Assembly (NCBI GenBank): GCA_015680685.1
Contig: MNCI01023656.1
Coordinates: 320,204 to 347,969, forward strand
Length of the DNA stretch: 27,766 nt
Reading direction: 5' to 3'
Origin: Gnetum montanum
Lineage: Eukaryota; Streptophyta; Gnetopsida; Gnetales; Gnetaceae
Below, piece after piece: positions 20,472 through 27,766 of the stretch (positions within the stretch are counted from its first letter, which is position 1; every line of letters begins with the position of its first letter). The notes beneath the pieces were generated by a model. The model made no database searches. It was not told the DNA's origin and saw nothing but the letters and a program-made list of their open reading frames with translations. The translations under genes and the position numbers were made by a program.

Positions 20472-21131
20472 ATGTTGAAAATATCTTTCTTGAGAACCAA
20501 CAATCCAACTAAGCCCTCACCATCACAAGCGGTTGAACATCTAAACACCTTCATACCAAATAAGGTTTCAGGACCTCCTTTAACCCAAAAATCGAGCTTA
20601 ATGCATATGGTCATGTTAACACATAACGTTATTGACTGGATTAAGGTGGGCCACCTTCCCAATAAATTCTCTGATCCTGGAAGTCCTCTAATGTGTCTTC
20701 AAGTCATTGGGAATGAACCATGTAAAGCTCTTCTGGACTCAGGTTCTAGAGTCAACCTAAAATCATAGGAGGTGTACAAAGCTTGGAACCTGCCTCCATT
20801 AAGGAAGAGTAACATTTGACTAGAGCTTGCTGACTAGTCCATCACTGTCCCCTTAGGACTGGTGGAGGACATTGTTACCACTGTATGTGGGTGGTCATAT
20901 CCAGCTGATTTCCCAGTGATACAAGTAAACAACGATAAGGGGGACTTTGCAATAATAATGGGAAGATCATGGCTAAGTACTATCGATGCACGCCTAGAAA
21001 TCTGTGATCTTTCCTTGGAAATATCCAAGAAGAACATTTTTGGAAAGATCGAGAAGAAGAAAGTTCCATGCATCGCATACAGTGACACATGTGTCATTGC
21101 GTGCAGATATCATGGGTTATGCGAAGTTTAG
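20472..21131 (+). pseudogene. Aspartic protease region of element A
   Basis: Frame 3. ALLDSGSRVNL (catalytic Asp at 20736-20738) is the retropepsin LLDSGSxVN motif. GDFAIIMGRSWLSTIDARL (about 20940) is the flap-distal ILGRxFL-like motif. The region N-terminal to it (MLKISFLRTNNPTKPSPS...) belongs to the same frame. A TAG follows the active site (SRVNLKS-stop-EVYKAWNLPP) and others lie at 20818-20836. Retropepsin cleaves the polyprotein; this copy cannot be made whole. Confidence 0.8.
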
Positions 21132-21138
21132 CATTGCT

Positions 21139-21235
21139 TGCATGCAATTGGTGTGCACAAGAAATTGATATACAAAGGTGCCTGCATGCAATTGGTGTGC
21201 ACAAGAAATTAATATACAAAGGTGCCTGTATGCAA
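21139..21235 (+). repeat. 44-bp tandem duplication between protease and RT
   Basis: 21139-21182 and 21183-21226 are near-identical (TGCATGCAATTGGTGTGCAC start, one A/G difference seen). A partial third copy TGTATGCAA follows. Since 44 is not a multiple of three, the duplication alone shifts the reading frame. Confidence 0.92.
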
Positions 21236-21449
21236 CAACCACACAACAAGAAGACACCCAGTGGCTGATGGCTGATCAAGAGAGCAACTCGATAACATGC
21301 ATGGAACTAACAGAGGGAATAACTAGTGCTTACATTGGAAGCATAGACACATTGAGCACATTCGTTACCAACTTCCAAACCTTAACCTTGAAAACATTAA
21401 TTGGGGGAAGTTGGAAATTCCTGAAAGATTTAGACAAGAGCCCTTAGAC

Positions 21450-22420
21450 TTGAAACCATTGCCCACTGGTTTGGAATATATGACCCTTGAAAATGGAAAA
21501 CTCGTGATCATCAACCCAAGACTTGTTCCCAAGAAAAAAGAAAGACTGCTGAAAGTGATAAAAAAGTGGTCAAAAAACTTTGCCTAGTCATACCCTGAGT
21601 TAACCGGAATAGATCCTAGGATATGTCAGCATAGTATTTACACGGACCCCTCCATGAAACCTCGAAAACAATCGTAGAGGCGATTGAACCCAAAATTGAA
21701 GCAAATAGTAAAGGAAGAAATAGAAAAAATTCTTAAGGCTGGGTTCATATATCCTATTACTGATAGTGAATGGGTTATCCCTCTAGTGATCATACCTAAA
21801 AGGGAGGCAAATGGAGGGTGTGTATAGATTTTAGTCTGCTGAACATGGCAACATTTAAGGGTCACTTTCCATTGCCATTTGTTGACCAAGTATTAGACAC
21901 CATAATAAGGCATCACTATTATAGTTTTTTGGATGGCTATAGTGGGTATAACCAAATATGGATATCCCCATAGGATCAAGCCAAGACACTGTTCACCAAT
22001 CCTTAGGGAACATTTGCATATAAACAAATTCCATTTAGCTTGTGCAATGATCCTACCACGTTCCAATGCCTAGTTCTAAGTATATTCCAATAGTAGATAG
22101 GAAATGGAGTGGAAGTCTTTATGGACGACTTCTCCACTTATGGAACAATTTTTGATCAAGCTCTGGACCAATTAGAGCAAGTACTAAAATGATGTTTAGA
22201 AACCAACTTAAGGCTGAACTCGCAGAAAAGCCATTTGATGGTCCAAGAGGGCATGGTACTTGGGCATAGGATTTTACATTCAGGAATAGAGGTAGACCCA
22301 GATAAAGTTAGGATCATCCAAGGAATCACCTGAAAACCAGAAACTATCAAAGACATTCGATCATTCCTTGGAGACACTGGCTACTACAAGAGATTCATTG
22401 AGAACTTCTCCAAGATTGCC
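21450..22420 (+). pseudogene. Reverse transcriptase of element A
   Basis: Frame 3 to about 21811 (LKPLPTGLEYMTLENGKLVI, TGIDPRICQHSIY, RRLNPKLKQIVKEEIEKIL, AGFIYPITDSEWVIPLVIIP). A single-base frameshift near 21811 leads to frame 2 (WRVCIDFSLLNMATFKGHFP, YYSFLDGYSGYNQIWI, GTFAYKQIPFSLCND, VFMDDFSTYG). The catalytic FMDD is intact at 22118-22129, and the connection VRIIQGIT...SFLGDTGYYKRFI follows. Stops replace Trp (FA-stop-SYPEL) and Gln (SP-stop-DQAKT). Motifs are those of plant Ty3 RT, closest to the Athila/Tat side from memory. Confidence 0.92.
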
Positions 22421-22920
22421 AAATCGTTAGTAGAACTAACGAAGAAGGATGCACCATTCGAATGGACCAGGGAATGTGAACGAGCATTCCAAACACTAAA
22501 ACAAAGGCTTGTGGAAACTCCCATTCTACAAGCCCTTGACTGGTCCAAACCGTTCCATATAATGACTGACGGATCCAATTATGCCTTAGGAGCTATACTT
22601 ACATAGTTAGATGACCAAAAACGTCCTTATTACATCCACTGTGCAAGTAAGAGTATCGCCGATGCACAACTTAACTACACAACTACAGAAAAATAGTTAA
22701 TGGTTGTAGTGCTTACATTAGATAAGTTTAGGTACTACTTGTTAGGCTACAAAGTGTACATTCATATGGATCATAGTGCAATCATGTTCCTTATGAACAA
22801 GCCAATGGTTGGCCCTCGTATTATATGATGGCTAGTAATCCTACAGGAGTTTGATCTAACAATGATTGATTGAAAGGGCACCGAGAACATAGTTGCAGAT
22901 CATTTATCTTGGTTGCATTG
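22421..22920 (+). pseudogene. RNase H of element A
   Basis: Frame 2: KKDAPFEWTRECERAFQTLK, HIMTDGSNYALGAIL (catalytic Asp at 22568-22570), CASKSIADAQLNYTTTEK, LDKFRYYLLGYKVYIHMDHS and NIVADHLSWLH. Stops interrupt at ALGAILT-stop (CAG type), TEK-stop (GAG or CAG type) and RII-stop-WL (CGA to TGA). The fold is the RT-linked RNase H of Ty3 elements, which removes the RNA template. Confidence 0.88.
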
Positions 22921-23079
22921 GGACAACAAAGAGGATGAATATGCCATATCCAATCATTTTCTTGATGAAACCCTCTTTTCTAGTGTAGTGAATAACCAAC
23001 CCATGGAAATGAATTGGTATAGTAGCATTCTCACTTATCTCCTTTCCCAACAAACACCATAGGAGCTGGACTTTAGGAA

Positions 23080-24145
23080 GAAACAACAATTTCTTCATAG
23101 GGCCAAGTACTTCATGGAGCTCAACAGACAACTTTACAAAATCTGTCCTAATGGCTTGGTTCGATGGTGTGTGCCCGATGTGGACCAGCTAAGAGTCCTC
23201 CAAGATGCTCATGAGGGCCCTTGTAGGGGTCACTATGCAGGGAGATGAATGACTATTAAGATCCTTCTTGCAGGATATTACTAGCCAACATTATTTCAAG
23301 ATGCCCATCAATTTCTCCAATCCTGTGAGCGTTGTCAGTGTGATGGGGGAATGATTGCTCAAATGGAGGATCCACAACAATGGATTCAACCTTTGGAACC
23401 CTTCAACATTTGGGGAATAAACTTTATGGGGCCCATTACACCAATGTCCAATGGAAAAGCTTACATCATTGTTGTTGTGGACTATCTAACAAAATGGGAT
23501 GAAGCAGCTACTGTTATAGATTGTACATCATCTACAGCTGCACGATTTGTGCAACAACAAGTCATAAATAGGTTTGGTGTGCCACGTGCACTTATCTCGG
23601 ATAATGAAACCCACTTCACGGGTGCAACCTTTCAGAAATTGATGCAACACTTAGGGGTTGAACATAAATTAACTACACCTTATCACCCCCAAGCTAATGG
23701 CCAAGATGAGGTCACTAACTAGGAGATTACTAAAATATTAACAAGAATAATTAGCAAATATAGGCAAGATTGGAGCACTAAGCTGAATGATGCTCTTTGG
23801 GCATATCGCTCCACTTGGAAACTCCCTACAGGCTACTCTTCCTATGAGTTAGTATAGGGAAAACTTTCAAAGCTTCTAATTCAAACTAAGCTCTGTACAC
23901 TATCCATGGCATGTGACCTCCACCTTGACCTTGATCTAGCACAAAAAAAAAAGATTAGTGACTCTAAACGTGCTTAAAGAAAATCGATTGGTTGCCCTTT
24001 CATCAAATGAGTTGCACAAGGCACATAACAAGCAACATCGTGACTTAAAAATTTAAAAGGTTAAGTACCAACCAGGAGATAAGGTCCTCTATTGGAACCC
24101 CACGCATGTACCACAATGCATGAAATTTCAAACATTGTGGGAATG
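23080..24145 (+). pseudogene. Integrase of element A, first catalytic Asp replaced
   Basis: Frame 2. The H2C2 zinc module is visible: His in QDAHEGPCRGHYAG (about 23209) and Cys in SCERCQ (about 23322). The core reads FNIWGINFMGPITPMSNGKA, VVDYLTKWDEAA, RALISDNETHF, YHPQANGQDEVTN. Catalytic positions are 23420 (AAC, Asn in place of Asp), 23600 (GAT, Asp) and 23708 (GAG, Glu). Spacing of the last two is D-35-E as in all retroviral-type integrases. The longest open stretch is 23351-23719. The tail has YQPGDKVLYWNP (about 24067) but no chromodomain. Integrase inserts the cDNA; this one has lost its active site. Confidence 0.92.
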
Positions 24146-24239
24146 ACCTTACATCCTTCCCCTTAGGAGCCATGAAAATATACAAGCATGAAAGCCTTGA
24201 TAAGAAATTACTGGTCAATGTGCAACAAACCAAACCCTT

Positions 24240-26180
24240 CCATGAACTTAGAATAGCCAGTGCACATAATACCTTTGAGAGAGGATGACCTTGCTCATTA
24301 TTTCAGATCTCCTCCTTCCAACTTAGTCATGGGGGAGATGGCCACCTATGTTGATCAATCAAGGCCCTTAGTTGCTTTTTAAGATTTTTGTTTTACAACT
24401 TTCTTTAACTTTTCTTGTTTTTGTTTTCCAACATCGCTCATACTTTTTCATTTAGTTGTGTGTTTATTTATTTATTTTAATAAGTTTGTCACCTAATAAG
24501 TGCTTCCAAAGATGGTATGAACTATATTCCATTGATTGCTAATGTTTGATTTTTACCTTTGAGTTATGATGTTGATACTAAGGTATTATTCTTTTGATAT
24601 AATAGGCAATGAGTCCACATCATCCATGCATCCATGAAATTCTATGGTCTCTCTTGGCTTGGAACTATACAGTCCCTTTCCTTAAATAATAAGAACTATC
24701 AACGAATTGGTGATTAAGTATTTCTCCAACTAAGGAAGAACTCAAGGATTGAAAAGGGTGTGACTTCAAGGGAACTTGATGCACTTGTGCTGGCCATTCT
24801 CTTGGGTGCTTGGATGTTTTCTTCTTGAGTTTTTTGTACCATTCTGATGCTGCTCCATTATAGGAAAGCTAAGATAATAAAAATAATAAGTATTTTCATG
24901 GTGTGGTTCTCACAAAAAAACACACAAAAAAAACAAACAAATAAACAAAAACAAAAAAACAAGTGAGAATTCAAAGCACACCCCTTAGATGAAATAATCA
25001 TCTAGGCTACAAGCACTAGTTATAGAACTAAACAAACATGTTCCCTCTAACTAAAGCCCTTCTCGCTTTCTACCTTCTCCCTTTTCATTTCGTCGGAATG
25101 GTGGTGACTCTTCGATGGAGGCATTCATGTCACTTCAGGTGGATGGATTAGTCGAATGTATTAATGCAAAGTCACTGAATGTGATTTTTTTTAGGCTGGA
25201 TTTCAAATAAGATCTACATCACCTTGTTCTTGAGACTCCACTCCATTCTCTTCTTTCCATCCTTATTTCTCCATTTTTCACCTCATTGTCGGTTCTATTA
25301 ATAGTCTATATTTTGGTTGACGCATTGTTTTCTTTTAGGTAAACTCTTGTGGTTAAGACTTTAACTCTTGTTTTCAAATGACATTTCTAGAGCCTATGGA
25401 ATCTTTGAATGTGGGAATGTCAAGGCATTAAGGGCATGAGCTTGCTTTGGGGAGGATCGACTGGCATTCCTATTTGGTGCATTAGTTAATTTCTTTCCCT
25501 TAAACATTTTAGCAATCAACATTTATTTTGTTCATTACCATCGCTGACATCCATTTTATTGCCATGGTTGTTGTTTCTTTTTTTCCATCTTTCGTATGCC
25601 TTCCCTTTTTCCATTCTATTGCTACTAGAGGTTCGCTCTCAGTCATGGGGGTCCTGGTCCAATTTTTTTCGATTTTCTCTTAACCTCTACACCTCAGCTA
25701 GTCACCAGTACTAGATCCACATTAGCCATATCACAACTCAGCCAATAGACCTTACACTGAGGCAAGGTATCAATTGCATTGTGATTCATTTACCCTTTCT
25801 AATATAAGACTGTGTTGTGTGTGCAGATGGCAATCTTGGATTTGGAGGAAACACTTGGAATGGACTAGTGCTGGAGAAGTTATGCAAGGAACAAGATTGA
25901 TGACGTGCTTATGGATGGACAACGAAAAGCATAATCTTGGCATCGGCAGCAACAAAATTCTTCTTTTCTCTCTCTCTTCTCTCTTCTCTCTCAGTTGCCA
26001 AATAAGGCTGGATGTCAAATGTGTTTAGTGTTTACTCTTGTTGTCATGAACGCTAATTTTTTCATGTATTGTAATGATGATCCGTTCACATGTCATTCCA
26101 TTCATTGTTAGTGTCATTCAAGTCAATACTCCCATACCTTCCCAATATTTTGTAAGAAACTTGAGGATGAGTTTTCATTC
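24240..26180 (+). other. 3' noncoding region of element A (no env-like gene seen)
   Basis: 1.9 kb between integrase and the 3' LTR. ORFs here are short and show no family signature, so an Athila env-like ORF is not supported. It holds an A-rich run (about 24911-24962), the CTTTGGGGAGGATCGACT block (near 25435) shared with element B, and a CT-rich run (25965-25991). Confidence 0.6.
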
Positions 26181-26193
26181 AGTCACAGGGGTA
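26181..26193 (+). other. Degenerate polypurine tract of element A
   Basis: AGTCACAGGGGTA directly abuts the 3' LTR and corresponds to AGTTTTGGGGGTA of element B, preceded in both by GATGAGTTTTCATT. Confidence 0.65.
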
Positions 26194-26990
26194 TGATGAG
26201 CCATGATATCGCGTCAGCCCCTACGATATCGCGTACGCGATATCGCAGCCCACTACCAAGTCTATAAATAAGAGGTGGCTTTCTCTTGTTCAATCATCTA
26301 GAGTTAGTTCCTTAGCCAAACTATAGCAGTTTTACCATTCCAGAGTTAGAATAATTTCCATGTGCCCGCAGTAGGAGTCTCAAAGTGAATGGATCTTTAT
26401 TCGAGAAAATTGTACCTAAGCACACATTCGTGTATGACAATAAAGATGAACTTTCTGATAAACCTTGTAGCATATGGACTAAGCTAAATAGGATTTAGTT
26501 AATTTTAAATGTTTAAATGCTTTCCTAGATAATTAATCTCTCTCAACCCTTGACTCTCCTAGTTAAGTGCATTTAGTACGACTACTTCGAGCACGTGTGT
26601 AACACTTGGTAACCCAGTAATGAGTAGCGTTTGGTAATCCTAGTAGCGTTGCACTAGTTTAGGGTGTGTGTGGCAAGTGGGAACGGATACTAATGCTAGG
26701 ATAATTAAAGCTTAGTTAGTGAATAGTTAATAGAAATTAGTTATTTAGTTCTCTTCACCTTTCCCTACTAGCATAGGCATTAAAAAGATAAAAGATATAA
26801 AAATTATATACCTTAGGCTTACTTAACCATACAACCGTAACAATACCAGTAAGTCTGGGAAGACAACGATTGATTAACCTTAAGTGTTCTATTAGGATGC
26901 GTAAGTGCTTAGTCCTTGGAGTTCGATCGGATCGCGTGTGAGATGCTCGTATTCGTATGGTTGAGTGTAGGGGTACCTCACCACTCATCA
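26194..26990 (+). repeat. 3' LTR of element A
   Basis: 797 bp, collinear with the 5' LTR without indels by eye. It keeps the better-preserved palindrome CGATATCGCGT/ACGCGATATCG (26224-26245), TATAAATA (26263-26270), AATAAA (26439-26444) and the CTCATCA end. Confidence 0.95.
26224..26245. promoter_or_regulatory. Perfect 22-bp palindrome in U3
   Basis: Eleven bases CGATATCGCGT followed by their exact reverse complement, 17 bp upstream of the TATA box. Related paired GATATC palindromes occur at the same place in the B and C LTRs. A transcription factor site is inferred, not shown. Confidence 0.6.
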
Positions 26991-27090
26991 CCTATCCTCC
27001 AAGTTTGATTATGTTGTTTGTTCAATTGAATAATCCAAAGATGTTTATGCACTTTTCCTTGATGAATTTCAAAGTTCTTTGTTAGTCCAT
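26991..27090 (+). pseudogene. Ty1/copia gag of element E, continued after element A
   Basis: Begins with the second CCTAT copy. With element A and one CCTAT removed, the frame of 17136 continues directly as SSKFDYVVCSIE, stop, SKDVYALFLDEFQSSLLVH. This matches the UBN2 gag pattern (LTPKFxxVVxxIEESKDIxxLSIDELxxSLLVHE). It is cut again at 27091 by a family-C LTR. Confidence 0.88.
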
Positions 27091-27766
27091 TGATAAGACG
27101 TGATATCGCATGCACCGCGATATCGCGTACGTGATATCACGGCAGTCGCGATATTGTATCCCATGTGATATCGTGTCGTCCCCTGCAATATCGCGTACGT
27201 GATATCACGGTCCGTCGCCAAATCTATAAATAAGAGGTGGCACTCCCCTCATTTCTCATCCTAGGCTAGAAGTAGCGAGGCTCTGGCAGTTTGATCACTC
27301 CAGAGATAGAATATTTTCCATGTGCCCACAGTAAGAGTCCCCAAGTGAACGGATCTTTATTCGAATAGCTTTGTACTTGAACGCAAGTTGTGTACGGCAA
27401 TAAAGATGAGCTTTATGGGTAAACCTTGCAGTGCATGGAATAGAATTTATTACATGTTATTTCCTACATGTTATTTATTACCTGCATTAGCGCAGCATGA
27501 GTATGACTTGATTACGAGCATTGACGAATGTGTACGGCTAATCAAGGAATTGGCTACTCATCTCGATTAGATTCTCTCACCCTTATCTCCTAGAGTGTAG
27601 AACGAGTACGACTTGATTATGAGCATCTACAGGTGTGTACGGCTAGTCAAGGAATCAGCTGCTCATTACGTTTAGGCTAGTTAAGTGCCTCAGTACGACC
27701 ACTTCGAGCACGTGCGTTACGTGTCGTGATCCCAGTAACGATTAGCGTTTGGTAGCCACAGTTGCA
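27091..27766 (+). repeat. Family-C LTR, 5' part, running off the window
   Basis: Starts TGATAAGACGTGATATCGC inside the E gag. U3 has two copies of a GCGATATCGCGTACGTGATATCACG-like dyad (about 27117-27142 and 27189-27210). TATAAATA is at 27225-27232 and AATAAA at 27399-27404. It then follows the A LTR but with an extra tandem duplication. Its last 61 bp match the window start, so a full LTR of this family would be about 970 bp. The expected target duplication would be TCCAT, with its partner outside. Confidence 0.85.
27499..27676 (+). repeat. Tandem duplication, period 105 bp, in the C LTR
   Basis: GAGTATGACTTGATTACGAG at 27499 recurs as GAGTACGACTTGATTATGAG at 27604. Both are followed by GTGTACGGCTARTCAAGGAA. 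It is absent from the A LTR and explains part of the extra length of family C. Confidence 0.88.

Larger units (their letters stand above)
17137..26990 (+). mobile_element. Complete Ty3/gypsy element A (Athila/Tat-like, non-chromovirus)
   Basis: This 9854-bp element has two 797-bp LTRs (17137-17933 and 26194-26990) with TGATGAG/CTCATCA ends, perfect 5-bp target duplications, an Asp-type primer site, and gag-PR-RT-RNase H-IN in Ty3 order on the plus strand. There is no chromodomain after integrase, and about 2 kb of noncoding sequence precedes the 3' LTR; both fit the Athila/Tat side of plant Ty3 elements. By eye the LTRs differ at about 74 positions (about 66 transitions, 8 transversions, no indels), roughly 9%. 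Stops, at least three frame changes and an integrase active-site change show it is immobile. Confidence 0.95.

Noticed and set aside
24911-24962. A-rich run as the poly(A) tail of a LINE or SINE
   Set aside because: It is a mixed AAAC/AAAT low-complexity stretch in the A 3' region with no recognisable element body before it and no target duplication.
25770-26028. ORFs on both strands behind A pol as an env-like gene
   Set aside because: Short, overlapping on opposite strands, partly made of CT-rich low-complexity sequence, and without signal peptide or membrane segments in a sensible order.
27117-27210. Repeated GATATCGCG palindromes as a CRISPR-like array or replication origin iterons
   Set aside because: They lie in LTR U3 just before a TATA box, with no spacers of fixed length and no associated genes.
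1-27766. The two family-C LTR pieces at the window ends as the LTRs of one giant element
   Set aside because: Position 355 onward is not a primer site but another LTR, and the sequence before 27091 is copia gag, not a polypurine tract.

Overview
The window is nuclear DNA from a plant with a large, repeat-rich genome. It is AT-rich and consists almost entirely of nested, decayed LTR retrotransposons. The one recognisable cellular gene is an intron-containing fragment of petC (chloroplast Rieske iron-sulfur protein). A gymnosperm would fit the old, densely nested elements, but the sequence does not prove that. No intact protein-coding gene, bacterial-type operon, tRNA, rRNA or CRISPR array is visible.

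Layout, left to right. 1-354 is the 3' part of an LTR (family C) cut by the window edge. 355-733 is the 3' part of a diverged LTR (D), followed by a weak primer-binding-site-like stretch. About 760-2561 is a minus-strand Ty1/copia remnant (F) with decayed protease, GAG-pre-integrase and integrase start; its 5' part probably resumes after 13970. 2562-13970 is a Ty3/gypsy-type element (B) inserted into F. Its 5' LTR is split by a 3-kb TG...CA insertion (N, 2754-5772, target duplication CCTAG). B has gag but no pol. In place of pol it carries a second long ORF (about 10743-12918) with a possible plant-transposon-protein-like N-terminus and a long coiled-coil-like C-terminus. 13971-15586 is AT-rich and includes a possible SINE. 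15587-16072 is the petC pseudogene on the minus strand. About 16249 onward is a plus-strand Ty1/copia element (E): LTR, Met-type primer site and gag. E's gag is split at 17137 by a complete but dead Ty3/gypsy element (A, 17137-26990) with two 797-bp LTRs, perfect 5-bp target duplications, an Asp-tRNA-type primer site, gag, protease, RT, RNase H and integrase. E's gag resumes at 26991 and is cut again at 27091 by a family-C LTR that runs off the window.

Elements A, B, C and D form one LTR superfamily. They share TGATRAG...CATCA ends, a conserved last ~35 bp, a U3 with paired GATATC palindromes just upstream of the TATA box, and (A and B) a CTTTGGGGAGGATC block in the 3' noncoding region. A and B also share a gag. 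B therefore looks like a pol-less, possibly non-autonomous relative of A carrying an extra ORF.

Decay is dominated by C-to-T/G-to-A changes. In-frame stops are mostly TAG, the two LTRs of A differ mainly by transitions, and the first catalytic Asp of both recognisable integrases (A and F) has become Asn. This is what long-term cytosine methylation and deamination would produce.
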